From Lachnospiraceae bacterium 10-1 (lineage in GTDB: Bacteria; Bacillota; Clostridia; Lachnospirales; Lachnospiraceae), in assembly GCA_000403495.2 (NCBI GenBank), contig KE159820.1, positions 1 to 64,000 on the forward strand: a stretch of 64,000 nucleotides of DNA. Direction: 5' to 3'. Below are positions 51,880-61,332 of this stretch, in pieces; within the stretch, counting starts at the first letter, position 1; every line of letters starts with the position of its first letter. The translations under genes were made by a program, and so were the position numbers. Below the pieces are notes generated by a model. That model saw only the letters and a list, made by a program, of their open reading frames with translations. It was not told the origin of the DNA and did not search any database.

Positions 51880-54048
51880 CTATTCGAAAAGATCCGAAGA
51901 AACATTTGAAAATCTGCCCCGTACTTTGACTTCGTTGTCTGTTCTGTTATCTGTTCCATTCTCCTGTTTTTGATGGTCTTCCTGATCTTTTGAAGTATCA
52001 GCGGTTTCATCCGCTGCCTCGCTTTCACCTTTTAATTTTTCTTCCTCTGAATATTCTTTTTCTACAGGCTTTTCCTTATCCTCTTGTACCGGTTCCGGTA
52101 TGCCTTTTTCCTCCCGGTAGATCTTCATAAACTCTTTGCCGCTGATGGTTTCTTTCTCAATCAGGTGTGCTGCAAGCTTATCCATTACTTCCCTGTTGCC
52201 GGCAAGCAGCTCCTTTGCTTCATCATAGCATTGCTTTAAGGTTTCCATAATCTCCGTATCCACATCAGCTGCTGTCCTGTCACTGCATGTCAGTCTTGCC
52301 CCGCCGCCTAAATACTCGCTTTCCACTGTTGCAAGCCCCATAAGGCCGAAGCGTTTACTCATGCCAAACCGGGTAACCATATTTGTAACAAGATTAGTAG
52401 CCTGTTCAATATCATTGGCTGCTCCCGTAGTCACATTTCCAAATACAATCTCCTCTGCCGCACGTCCTCCTAACAGACTCACTAATCTGTCGTGAAGTTC
52501 TTCCTTCGTCTGCAGATATTTTTCTTCCTCGGGAACATGCATTACATAGCCCAAAGCTCCCATTGTTCTGGGCACAATGGTAATCTTTTGTACCGGCTCG
52601 GAATTTTTCTGGAGGGCGCTTATAAGTGCATGGCCAACCTCATGATAAGATACAATCTTGCGCTCTTCCTTGCTCATAATGCGGTCCTTCTTTTCTTTTC
52701 CAACCAGCACCTGCTCTACCGCATCAAACAAATCTTTTTGTGTTACATATTCTCTTCCATGCTGTACCGCATTGATTGCCGCTTCATTAATCATGTTTGC
52801 AAGATCCGCCCCTACCGCACCACTGGTAGCAAGGGCAATTGCATCTAAGTCCACACTGTCATCCAAATGAACGTCTTTTGCATGAACTTTAAGAATCTCC
52901 ACCCTTCCCTTCAAATCCGGCTTATCCACAATAATTCTTCTGTCAAAACGTCCCGGACGCAGAAGGGCTTTATCCAGAATTTCCGGACGGTTAGTTGCAC
53001 CCAATACCAAAATTCCTTTGGAGGTATCAAAGCCGTCCATTTCTGAGAGAAGCTGGTTTAACGTCTGTTCTCTTTCTTCATTTCCGCCGCCATATTTACT
53101 GTCCCGGCTCCGTCCGATAGCATCTATCTCGTCAATAAAAATAATACAGGGCGCATTTTTGGTCGCTTCTTTGAACAAATCCCTTACTCTGGAAGCGCCC
53201 ACGCCAACGTATAATTCAATAAAATCAGAACCGGAAAGGGAAAAGAAAGGAACCTTTGCCTCTCCTGCCACTGCCTTTGCAAGCAAAGTTTTGCCTGTAC
53301 CAGGCGGTCCTACTAAAAGTGCGCCTTTTGGTAGTTTAGCGCCTATTTTCGAATATTTCCCCGGATTATGCAGAAAATCCACTACTTCCTGTAACGATTC
53401 TTTTGCTTCGTCCTCGCCTGCCACATCCTTAAAGCTGATGCCGGTTTCCCGTTGTACATAAACCTTGGCATTGCTTTTTCCTACTCCCATAGGGCCGCCA
53501 CCCTTGGACATTTTTCTGAAAAGAAGGCTCAAAAGCACCCACATTAAAATGAAGGGAAATACATAGGACAAAAGAAACGTAATCACTGTGCTGGTGCCAT
53601 CTGCCACCTGTCCCTTCACTTCCACATTATGCTCCAGGAGACGGGCTGTCAAAGTATCGTCATCTTCAATTTTTCCTGTATAATAATTTGCCGCAGGGTT
53701 CATACCATACAGATATATAAGTGGAGAGACAGCAGTCTGCTCTGCCTTAGCCTGTATATAAATCCTGTCTGAGCCGATCATTACGGAGTCTATTTTTTCT
53801 TCTTCCAGCATCCGGACAAATTCATTATAGCTGATTTCTTTCTCCGAATCTCCTGTAATCAACTTTACAAAAGAACTTACCAGTAAAAGGGATAAAAGCG
53901 CCGCAATAACAAACATGATAATGTTTTGTTTTCTTGGATCTCTCCCCGGTCCACCCGAACCGCCGGAACTATTATTTCCATTGTTGTTGGATGAGCTTCC
54001 GCTTCCTCCAAGACCGCCATCGTACTGATTTAAATTGTTTTCACTCAT
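51880..54048 (-). CDS. ftsH: ATP-dependent zinc metalloprotease FtsH
   Basis: A membrane-bound AAA+ protease for quality control and regulated proteolysis. The 722-residue protein has a Ser/Gly/Asn-rich N-terminus, helices at about 43-63 and 153-177, an AAA domain with Walker A GPPGTGKT (247-254) and Walker B CIIFIDEIDA, the arginine-finger region LLRPGRFDRR, and the zinc motif HEVGH (469-473). The last 70 residues are highly acidic and low in complexity. The ATG follows the DUF1846 stop codon directly, so the two are translationally linked. Confidence 0.97.
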   Translation of the reverse strand: MSENNLNQYDGGLGGSGSSSNNNGNNSSGGSGGPGRDPRKQNIIMFVIAALLSLLLVSSFVKLITGDSEKEISYNEFVRMLEEEKIDSVMIGSDRIYIQAKAEQTAVSPLIYLYGMNPAANYYTGKIEDDDTLTARLLEHNVEVKGQVADGTSTVITFLLSYVFPFILMWVLLSLLFRKMSKGGGPMGVGKSNAKVYVQRETGISFKDVAGEDEAKESLQEVVDFLHNPGKYSKIGAKLPKGALLVGPPGTGKTLLAKAVAGEAKVPFFSLSGSDFIELYVGVGASRVRDLFKEATKNAPCIIFIDEIDAIGRSRDSKYGGGNEEREQTLNQLLSEMDGFDTSKGILVLGATNRPEILDKALLRPGRFDRRIIVDKPDLKGRVEILKVHAKDVHLDDSVDLDAIALATSGAVGADLANMINEAAINAVQHGREYVTQKDLFDAVEQVLVGKEKKDRIMSKEERKIVSYHEVGHALISALQKNSEPVQKITIVPRTMGALGYVMHVPEEEKYLQTKEELHDRLVSLLGGRAAEEIVFGNVTTGAANDIEQATNLVTNMVTRFGMSKRFGLMGLATVESEYLGGGARLTCSDRTAADVDTEIMETLKQCYDEAKELLAGNREVMDKLAAHLIEKETISGKEFMKIYREEKGIPEPVQEDKEKPVEKEYSEEEKLKGESEAADETADTSKDQEDHQKQENGTDNRTDNEVKVRGRFSNVSSDLFE

Positions 54049-55521
54049 TTAGATACTCTTTCCTTTTAATATTGGTTCACTGGTCAAATCTACCCCCAGC
54101 TTTTTAAATGTTTTTATGTCAACTTCTGAAAGCATTACAGAAGTATGCACCTGACATCCTTTTAATTTGGGAATCTGATCCAAAGCTTTTCTGGCATTGG
54201 GATCATTACATGCCGAAATTGAAAGGGCAATCAAAATTTCGTCCGTGTGAAGACGTGGATTTTTTCCTCCAAGATACCTGGTTTTTAATTCCTGAATCGG
54301 TTCAATTGCTTCCGGAGAAATCAAATGCGTATCATGATCTACTCCTCCTAAATATTTTAATGCATTTAATAATAATGCCGCCGATGCCCCTAAAAGATCT
54401 GTTGTTTTTGAAGTAATCACAGTTCCGTCAGAAAGTTCTATTGCTGCAGTGGGAACCCCTAACTCCATCTCCCGCTGTCTTGCCGCAACGGTCACCTTTC
54501 TGTCATCTGTGGTGATCTTTGCCTGCTTCATAATAAGCTCTATCTTGTAAACATCATTTTCCTTGGCTTTTCCTCTGATTACGTCATTCATTGCCGTATA
54601 ATAACGCCGGATAATTTCCATGTAAGAAGCCTGACGGCAGACCTCATCATCCACAATGCAGTTTCCTGCCATGTTGACACCCATGTCAGTAGGGGATTTA
54701 TAAGGATTTTCCCCATAAATTCCTTCAAATATTGCATTTAATACCGGAAAAATTTCTATATCCCTGTTATAGTTAACAGTAGTCTCTCCGTAAGTTTCCA
54801 AATGAAAAGGATCTATCATATTAATATCATTTAAATCAGCAGTAGCCGCTTCATATGCAAGGTTCACCGGATGCTTTAATGGAATATTCCAGATGGGAAA
54901 AGTCTCATATTTGGCATACCCGGCCTTGATCCCTCTTTTATTGTCATGATATAACTGGGATAAACAAGTAGCCATCTTTCCGCTTCCGGGCCCAGGTGCT
55001 GTAACCACCACAAGAGGTCTTGTAGTTTCAATATATTCATTTCTACCATAACCTTCATCGCTAACGATTAGTGGAATATTAGAAGGATACCCTTCTATTG
55101 CATAATGCAGATAAACCTTTACGTTTTTCTTTTCCAGCCTTTCCTTAAAATCGGCAGCCCTTGTCTGTCCTGCATAATGTGTCAGTACCACACTTCCCAC
55201 ATAAAGACCACGGCCTTCAAATTCCTGCATTAATCTTTGAACATCTTCATCATAAGGAATTCCAAGATCTCCGCGCATTTTATTTTTTTCAATATCTGCA
55301 GCATTAATAACAATTACAATTTCCGCTCTGTCAGAAAGCTTCATCAGCATACGCAGCTTACTGTCCGGCTGAAATCCCGGCAGAACCCTTGATGCATGAA
55401 AATCATCAAACAGCTTACCACCAAATTCAAGATACAATTTGTCCCCAAATTTATTGATTCTCTCCTCAATATGCTCCGACTGCATTTTCAAATACTTGTC
55501 ATTATCAAATCCCGCTCTCAT
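54049..55521 (-). CDS. DUF1846-family protein
   Basis: A 490-residue cytoplasmic protein of the DUF1846 family, common in Firmicutes. It has the N-terminal FDNDKYLKMQSEHI, a nucleotide-binding-like phrase VVVTAPGPGSGKMATCLSQLYHD with GSGK, and the conserved LGGKNPRLHTDEILIALSISA. Structures of relatives exist, but the function remains unknown. ATG 55521 is preferred, seven bases after GCAGG; an earlier ATG abuts its own site. It directly abuts ftsH. Confidence 0.88.
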   Translation of the reverse strand: MRAGFDNDKYLKMQSEHIEERINKFGDKLYLEFGGKLFDDFHASRVLPGFQPDSKLRMLMKLSDRAEIVIVINAADIEKNKMRGDLGIPYDEDVQRLMQEFEGRGLYVGSVVLTHYAGQTRAADFKERLEKKNVKVYLHYAIEGYPSNIPLIVSDEGYGRNEYIETTRPLVVVTAPGPGSGKMATCLSQLYHDNKRGIKAGYAKYETFPIWNIPLKHPVNLAYEAATADLNDINMIDPFHLETYGETTVNYNRDIEIFPVLNAIFEGIYGENPYKSPTDMGVNMAGNCIVDDEVCRQASYMEIIRRYYTAMNDVIRGKAKENDVYKIELIMKQAKITTDDRKVTVAARQREMELGVPTAAIELSDGTVITSKTTDLLGASAALLLNALKYLGGVDHDTHLISPEAIEPIQELKTRYLGGKNPRLHTDEILIALSISACNDPNARKALDQIPKLKGCQVHTSVMLSEVDIKTFKKLGVDLTSEPILKGKSI

Positions 55522-55664
55522 AAAATAACCTGCCGCTTTCATCCTGTCTTCTTTTGTTTTTCATTAATAACACCGATTTTCATTGTAGCACAATCCTTTA
55601 TATTATTCCATAAAAAAGAAATGAACTAATATCAATTTTTTATAAATAACCCATTGGAAGTCTA

Positions 55665-55693
55665 TTGACAGCCTGAACTTCGGGTGCTAGAAT
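55665..55693 (+). promoter_or_regulatory. promoter of pyrG
   Basis: TTGACA (55665-55670), a 17-bp spacer and TAGAAT (55688-55693). The start is expected near 55700, about 96 nt before the pyrG ATG. Confidence 0.8.
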
Positions 55694-55705
55694 TTTCTCA
55701 TAAGC

Positions 55706-55742
55706 AAAGGCGCTATGAGACCTACTCATAGTGCCTTTTTTG
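55706..55742 (+). terminator. leader terminator (attenuator) in front of pyrG
   Basis: An 11-bp stem, GGCGCTATGAG (55709-55719) with CTCATAGTGCC (55725-55735; one G-T pair), loop ACCTA, then six T. It lies between promoter and gene, so read-through must be regulated. In Bacillus pyrG, low CTP triggers addition of G residues at a GGGC start that block such a hairpin. No GGGC start is seen here. Confidence 0.8.
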
Positions 55743-55795
55743 TTTTAAAGTAAAAGTATAATCTTAAAGAAAAGCGGGAAAGGTATGAGTTAATT

Positions 55796-57430
55796 ATGGC
55801 AGTAAAATATGTTTTTGTAACCGGCGGTGTTGTCTCCGGTCTGGGCAAGGGGATCACAGCCGCCTCACTGGGAAGATTATTAAAAGCACGTGGATATAAA
55901 GTAACTATGCAGAAATTTGATCCTTATATCAATATTGATCCGGGCACCATGAATCCCACTCAGCACGGAGAAGTTTTCGTCACTGATGATGGAACGGAAA
56001 CAGACCTTGACTTGGGGCATTATGAACGGTTTATTGATGAAAATCTGGATAAAAACTCTAATGTAACCACGGGAAAAATTTACTGGTCCGTCCTTCAAAA
56101 AGAACGACGCGGAGATTATGGCGGAGGAACTGTTCAGGTAATTCCTCATATAACAAATGAAATTAAAAGCCGGTTTTACCGTAACTTTACTGATAGTGAA
56201 ACAAGAATTGCAATTATTGAAGTGGGCGGTACCGCAGGCGATATCGAAAGCCAGCCTTTCCTTGAATCTATCAGGCAGTTTCAGCATGAGGTTGGACGTG
56301 AGAATGCAATTTTAATTCATGTTACTTTAATCCCTTACCTAAAGGCATCCCAGGAAATGAAAACAAAGCCCACTCAGGCAAGTGTAAAAGAATTACAGGG
56401 AATGGGGCTTTGGCCTGACATCCTGGTATGCCGGAGTGAATATCCTTTAGACCAAGGCATTAAAGATAAAATTTCCCTCTTCTGCAATGTTCCCAGCGAA
56501 CATGTATTGCAAAATCTGGATGTGGAATATTTATACGAAGCACCTCTTGCTATGGAAAAGGAACAGCTTGCACAGGCTGCCTGCAAGTGTTTAAAACTTC
56601 CATGCCCTGAACCGGATCTGGCGGACTGGAAAGCCATGGTGGAATCCCTGCGTAACCCTAAAGGAGCAGTGACTGTTGCAATCGTTGGAAAATATGTGCA
56701 GCTTCATGATGCCTATATCAGTGTAGCTGAGTCCCTAAAGCACGGTGGTATTTCAAATTACGTTACTGTAAGCATCAAATGGATTGACTCAAAGCAGGTG
56801 ACAAGCAAAACCGCAGACACGCTTTTTGAAAACGTAAACGGTATTCTTGTTCCCGGAGGTTTTGGTCCACGCGGTATCGAAGGTAAAATATGCGCCATTA
56901 ATTATGCAAGAACCCACAAAATTCCTTTTCTCGGCCTTTGCCTTGGCATGCAGCTTTCCATCGTGGAATTTGCCCGAAATCAGATAGGGTATAAGGACGC
57001 CAACAGCATCGAGCTTGATCCGGACACGTCTCATCCGGTTATTGCCCTTATGTCTGACCAAAATGATGTGGAAAATATCGGAGGCACTTTAAGGCTTGGT
57101 TCCTACCCATGTATACTGGATAAATCCTCCATTGCTTATAAGCTTTATGGAGAAGAAATGATTTATGAACGCCACAGGCACCGTTATGAAGTAAACAACG
57201 ATTACCGCTGTGTGCTGACAAAACATGGCATGAAGCTCTCCGGTCTTTCTCCTGACGGAAAGGTAGTTGAAATGTGTGAGCTTCCCGACCATCCCTTCTT
57301 TGTCGCGACGCAAGGCCATCCTGAACTGAAATCCAGACCTAACAGGCCTCATCCTTTGTTTAAAGGGTTTGTAAAAGCTTCTCTGGAAAACAGTAAAAAT
57401 ATTGAGACATATATAGCAGATGCCCCATAA
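55796..57430 (+). CDS. pyrG: CTP synthase
   Basis: Converts UTP to CTP with glutamine and ATP. The 544-residue protein has the synthetase domain ([46 protein letters not shown]) and a C-terminal class I glutaminase with the oxyanion GGFGPRG, the nucleophile Cys in GLCLGMQ, and the His-Pro-Glu in GHPEL. It is monocistronic. A hairpin (AGATGCCCC/GGGGCATCT) covers its stop codon, but no T-run follows. The leader terminator predicts feedback by CTP. Confidence 0.97.
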   Translation: MAVKYVFVTGGVVSGLGKGITAASLGRLLKARGYKVTMQKFDPYINIDPGTMNPTQHGEVFVTDDGTETDLDLGHYERFIDENLDKNSNVTTGKIYWSVLQKERRGDYGGGTVQVIPHITNEIKSRFYRNFTDSETRIAIIEVGGTAGDIESQPFLESIRQFQHEVGRENAILIHVTLIPYLKASQEMKTKPTQASVKELQGMGLWPDILVCRSEYPLDQGIKDKISLFCNVPSEHVLQNLDVEYLYEAPLAMEKEQLAQAACKCLKLPCPEPDLADWKAMVESLRNPKGAVTVAIVGKYVQLHDAYISVAESLKHGGISNYVTVSIKWIDSKQVTSKTADTLFENVNGILVPGGFGPRGIEGKICAINYARTHKIPFLGLCLGMQLSIVEFARNQIGYKDANSIELDPDTSHPVIALMSDQNDVENIGGTLRLGSYPCILDKSSIAYKLYGEEMIYERHRHRYEVNNDYRCVLTKHGMKLSGLSPDGKVVEMCELPDHPFFVATQGHPELKSRPNRPHPLFKGFVKASLENSKNIETYIADAP

Positions 57431-57445
57431 AAAGGGGCATCTGGA

Positions 57446-57754
57446 TTAAAGAGCATCAATTAATTGGAAAAACAAATCTCTTTGATTGTCTGACATTGCA
57501 TCCAGTTTCTGTGCATATTTGCTTACTCTGATTCTGTACCCTTCCTTAAGTACATCCTCTAATACTTCATCCGCTGAGGAGTCTAATGCATTTAATATTT
57601 TAATGAAGGTTTCCAGTCTGGGCATTTTTTCGCCTCGTTCTATCATTCCAATATATACAACACTTAACTCTGTCTTTTCCGCCAGATCATCCTGTTTCCA
57701 TGATTTTAATATTCTTTTTTCCCTGATGTGTTTCCCTATACTTGTTAAATCCAT
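57446..57754 (-). CDS. XRE-family transcriptional regulator
   Basis: A 102-residue protein with one XRE/Cro helix-turn-helix (IGKHIREKRILKSWKQDDLAEKTELSVVYIGMIERGEKMPRLE spans about residues 6-49) and a helical C-terminal tail without a known ligand domain. The start ATG 57754 follows GGAAGG by five bases; a GTG two codons earlier is closer to the site. It stands alone, convergent with pyrG. Its target is unknown. Confidence 0.88.
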   Translation of the reverse strand: MDLTSIGKHIREKRILKSWKQDDLAEKTELSVVYIGMIERGEKMPRLETFIKILNALDSSADEVLEDVLKEGYRIRVSKYAQKLDAMSDNQRDLFFQLIDAL

Positions 57755-57870
57755 ATGCACCTTCCTAACAGTAATATTTCTTTACCGTTAGTATAGGTTT
57801 TTACCTTCTACAAATACAGAAACCACAGGAATACTATTATAACTATCAGTATACTTTTCGGCTTTTTATC

Positions 57871-59040
57871 CTATTTTTCCTCCCGAAGTCTGGAAATAAA
57901 CGCTTTGATTTTGTCCAAAGCAATTTTCAAATTTTCCAGTGAATAAGCATAGGAAATTCTAAGAAAACCTTCACCGCAGTCGCCAAATGCAGTTCCCGGA
58001 ACTACTGCCACCTTTTCCTCCTTAAGAAGCCTGTTGGCAAACTCCTCACTGGTCATGCCAAATTCCCTGATACAAGGAAAAACATAGAAAGCGCCATAAG
58101 GTTCAAAGCATGTAAGCCCCATCTGTTTAAACTCATGCATAAGAAATCTTCTTCTCTGATTATAGGATTCCCGCATCATTGCCACGTCATTATCCCCATT
58201 TTTCAGAGCCTCTACAGCGGCATACTGGCTGGTAGTAGGTGCGCACATAATGGCAAACTGATGAATTTTAAGCATCTGCTCCATAATTTCCTTAGGAGCG
58301 CACGCATAGCCAAGGCGCCATCCTGTCATTGCATAAGCTTTAGAAAATCCATTGATTAAAACGCATCTTTCCTGCATTCCCGGAAGGCTTGCAATAGAAA
58401 CATGCTTATTCTTGTAAGTAAGCTCTGCATAAATTTCATCTGAAATTACAAAAATATCTTTTTCCCGGATAACCTCTGCAATTGCCTCTAAATCTTCTCT
58501 TTCCATAATCGAACCTGTAGGATTATTGGGGAAAGGCAGAATCAGCACCTTTGTTTTATCTGTAATGGCATTTAAAAGCTCTTCGGCAGTTAATCTGAAT
58601 TCGTTTTCTTCCTTTAGCTCAATAATAACCGGAACCGCACCTGCAAGAATTGCACAGGGCTCATAGGAAACATAGCTTGGCTGGGGAATCAGCACTTCTT
58701 CTCCTGGATTAATCATAGCCCGCAGTGCAATGTCAATTGCTTCCGATCCGCCTACCGTAACAATTACTTCATGACCTGCATCATAAATAATTTCCTGGGT
58801 TCTTTGTATGTATTTTACAATCTCTTCCTTAAGCTCCTTTAGTCCTGCATTGGAAGTATAAAAAGTTCTCCCCTTTTCAAGAGAATAAATTCCTTCATCT
58901 CTAATATGCCAGGGCGTGTCAAAATCAGGCTCCCCCACTCCCAAAGAAATTGCATCCTCCATTTCACTTACAATATCAAAGAATTTACGGATGCCTGAGG
59001 GCTTTATCTTCACGATTGTATCTGACAACGGGTTTCTCAT
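57871..59040 (-). CDS. class I/II aminotransferase (PLP-dependent)
   Basis: A 389-residue fold-type I aminotransferase related to PatA/AspB/AlaT. PLP-binding Lys234 is in GFSKAYAMTGWRLGY; Asn173/Asn174 (PFPNNPTG), Asp201 and Tyr204 (SDEIYAEL) and the C-terminal Arg (FLRISYA) are in place. The amino acid specificity is not clear. Its ATG overlaps the stop of the Lrp gene by four bases, so the pair is one translational unit. Confidence 0.92.
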   Translation of the reverse strand: MRNPLSDTIVKIKPSGIRKFFDIVSEMEDAISLGVGEPDFDTPWHIRDEGIYSLEKGRTFYTSNAGLKELKEEIVKYIQRTQEIIYDAGHEVIVTVGGSEAIDIALRAMINPGEEVLIPQPSYVSYEPCAILAGAVPVIIELKEENEFRLTAEELLNAITDKTKVLILPFPNNPTGSIMEREDLEAIAEVIREKDIFVISDEIYAELTYKNKHVSIASLPGMQERCVLINGFSKAYAMTGWRLGYACAPKEIMEQMLKIHQFAIMCAPTTSQYAAVEALKNGDNDVAMMRESYNQRRRFLMHEFKQMGLTCFEPYGAFYVFPCIREFGMTSEEFANRLLKEEKVAVVPGTAFGDCGEGFLRISYAYSLENLKIALDKIKAFISRLREEK

Positions 59041-59519
59041 GGTGTCACCTTCTCTCTTGTATCTTCATATTTTTTAGTAAGTATTGTGCCATGATCTTTG
59101 TATTTCTTTAAAATAAAATGAGTGGCCGTACTTAAAACTCCCTCCAATGTGGATAACTTATCTGATACAAATGTTGAAACGGATTTTAATGATTTTCCCT
59201 CTAAAGTAACCAAAAGGTCATATCCTCCAGAAATCAAATATACGCTGTTTACCTCAGGATACTTATAAATCCTTTCAGCTATTTTATCATACCCCTGCCC
59301 TCTTTGAGGGGTAATGCGTACCTCAATCAAAGCAGTTACCTTTTCTATGGATGTCTTTTCCCAGTCGATCATTGTATGATAACCGCAAATAATTCCTTCT
59401 TCCTCCATCGCCTTTAATTCATTGGCAATGTCGATTTCCTCAACGCCTAAAATAACTGCCAGTTCTTTGATATTAATCCGGCTGTTTTTTTCTATTATTG
59501 CTAAAACCTGTTCTCTCAT
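59037..59519 (-). CDS. Lrp/AsnC-family transcriptional regulator
   Basis: A 160-residue regulator with an N-terminal winged helix (INIKELAVILGVEEIDIANELKAMEEEGII) and a C-terminal RAM/AsnC ligand domain (EVRITPQRGQGYDKIAERI... SVYLISGGYDLLVTLEGKSL). It probably senses an amino acid and controls the overlapping aminotransferase gene. ATG 59519 follows GGAGG by five bases. The third IS ends 20 bp upstream of this start, so the original promoter or upstream cistron has been displaced. Confidence 0.92.
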   Translation of the reverse strand: MREQVLAIIEKNSRINIKELAVILGVEEIDIANELKAMEEEGIICGYHTMIDWEKTSIEKVTALIEVRITPQRGQGYDKIAERIYKYPEVNSVYLISGGYDLLVTLEGKSLKSVSTFVSDKLSTLEGVLSTATHFILKKYKDHGTILTKKYEDTREKVTP

Positions 59520-59549
59520 ATGATCCTCCATTCAAAAAAATAATCTCTC

Positions 59550-59594
59550 GGAATCTTTAAGCCAGTAAATATAAGGCTTTCAGATTCCTTTTTT
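59550..59594. terminator. bidirectional terminator at the left end of the third IS
   Basis: GGAATCT (59550-59556) and AGATTCC (59582-59588) pair, with AAGCC/GGCTT inside. On the plus strand TTTTTT follows; on the minus strand TTATTTTTTTG follows after a few bases. It shields the transposase from incoming transcription and should also stop read-through toward the Lrp gene. Confidence 0.7.
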
Positions 59595-59636
59595 ATTAAA
59601 ATCCCCCACTTTTTTTGTCAAAACACTTGACAATTC

Positions 59637-59689
59637 AATCGAAAAATGCGGCGCTTCGCGCCCTTATTTATAAGACATATTTTTCGATT
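59637..59689 (+). promoter_or_regulatory. long hairpin just upstream of the transposase start
   Basis: AATCGAAAAAT (59637-59647) pairs perfectly with ATTTTTCGATT (59679-59689). A small GGCGC-TTC-GCGCC hairpin (59650-59662) lies inside. The ribosome site GGAGG starts immediately after the stem. The structure could limit translation of the transposase. Confidence 0.6.
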
Positions 59690-59703
59690 GGAGGCGATTT
59701 CAT

Positions 59704-61188
59704 TTGTTACCTGTTAACTGCGGCAGTCATTCTGACTACCAAAACTTTGTTGTTGAAAACTTACGTAAATATTATCCGAATCCTGATTCCATCGCCTGTT
59801 CCACATGGGATATCATTGACCGCTTTTGGAATCTTGACCTTTCCTACACCGATGAAAAACTGAAAAGCACATATTCTGTCTTTGGACCTGAGCCAAGAAC
59901 CCCTTCCTGCATGCACCGTTCTTACCTGTTGTCCTTGGATTTTAAAGTCACTTCCCTGACTGAGTGGGCTGCACAACTCAAAATCAACCCTCTTTATGCC
60001 ATTCTCAGCGGTTTTGAATTCGGCGACACTCCCGGTGTTGGTACCTTCTATGATTTTTTGAACCGTCTTTGGGATTCTGATGAAAATAACCTGACTCCCC
60101 ACATTCATCCCGTTAAGGCTTCTGTCAAAAAGCCTTCTGCCAAAGGTGCCAAGGCAAAATCTGTTGAAAAAATATCTGTCGGGCAGCTCTTACAGGAACT
60201 GGAAAATACTTCCCTCCCTGTTTCTGAGCAGCCTTATGGTTCTCTTTTTGACCTTTTTAATCAGGAATTCCTACAGCAGTCTGTTTCTAAAGGACTTATC
60301 AATCCTGATGCACTGGCTCTTGCCGGTGACGGCACTCCTGTTATTACATCTGCCAGAGAACGGAAACACCGTGTCTGTGACTGCCCCTCCAAAGGTATTC
60401 ATGACTGCTCCTGCGACCGTTACTTTTCCCAGCCCGACTGTGATATCGGATGGGATTCATCCCGCTCCTGCTTTTATCATGGTTTCGATTTATATATGCT
60501 GGTTGCTTCTGATTCAGAAAGTGACCTTCCTGTTTTTCCTTTGCTGAATCCTGCCTCAAGACATGATTCTCACGGATTCCTGCATACTTTTTTTAGAATG
60601 AAAAGTTTTCTGCCTGAATTTCAGATTTCCAAGCTGCTTCTTGATTCTGCCCATGATGCCATGCCGATTTATAAATACTGTAAACGCAAAGGGATTACTC
60701 CCTTTATTGACCTGAATGAAAAACGGGGAATCAAAGCTAAATATAAGGATGATTTTACCATCGGTAAAGATGGCGTTCCTGTTTGTAAAGAAGGGCGTCG
60801 AATGAATCATGACGGTTCAGAGCCTTCCAAGAACAGAATTAAATTTCGCTGTCCTCTTGCAATCAGAAAATACGGATGCTCATGCGAACATCCCTGCTCT
60901 GATTCCAAGTATGGAAGAACAGTTCACCTTGCCACAAAGGACAACCCCCGATTAATCAACATTCCGCCCCGTGACAGTGACGAATGGAAAACGGAATTTA
61001 ATGCAAGAACTTCTGTAGAACGTTCCAACAAACGTGAGAAATATGATTTCTTATTAGAAAACGGCAGACACCGTTCTACTAAGATGTGGTACTGCCGCCT
61101 CTATAACATCCTGATGCTCCAACATCTTGATGCATGGGATTTGCCTTATGAATCCGCCCTGAGAAAGTTGATTCTGAAAACGGCATAA
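59704..61188 (+). CDS. transposase of the third IS
   Basis: A 494-residue DDE transposase, distantly like the IS4/IS5/IS1182 clan, family not assigned. An N-terminal region has GVGTFYDFLNRLW in the place of the DUF772 helix. Probable catalytic residues are Asp in ALAGDGTPVI, Asp in LLLDSAHDAM and Glu in RTSVERSNKREKYDF. Two Cys-rich patches (CDCPSKGIHDCSCD and CSCEHPC) suggest metal binding. The likely start is TTG 59704, nine bases after GGAGG. It is intact. Confidence 0.85.
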   Translation: MLPVNCGSHSDYQNFVVENLRKYYPNPDSIACSTWDIIDRFWNLDLSYTDEKLKSTYSVFGPEPRTPSCMHRSYLLSLDFKVTSLTEWAAQLKINPLYAILSGFEFGDTPGVGTFYDFLNRLWDSDENNLTPHIHPVKASVKKPSAKGAKAKSVEKISVGQLLQELENTSLPVSEQPYGSLFDLFNQEFLQQSVSKGLINPDALALAGDGTPVITSARERKHRVCDCPSKGIHDCSCDRYFSQPDCDIGWDSSRSCFYHGFDLYMLVASDSESDLPVFPLLNPASRHDSHGFLHTFFRMKSFLPEFQISKLLLDSAHDAMPIYKYCKRKGITPFIDLNEKRGIKAKYKDDFTIGKDGVPVCKEGRRMNHDGSEPSKNRIKFRCPLAIRKYGCSCEHPCSDSKYGRTVHLATKDNPRLINIPPRDSDEWKTEFNARTSVERSNKREKYDFLLENGRHRSTKMWYCRLYNILMLQHLDAWDLPYESALRKLILKTA

Positions 61189-61332
61189 TCCTATGGGTAT
61201 TATACACCTTTTTAAGGCATAGCGACAGTTATGTCTGTTTCTCATATTTATTTTTATTCATTTCAGATAATATTCACTTTTCAATGTCCACTGCCAACTG
61301 TGCTGACTATAATCACTCAGGATTCCGAGAGA

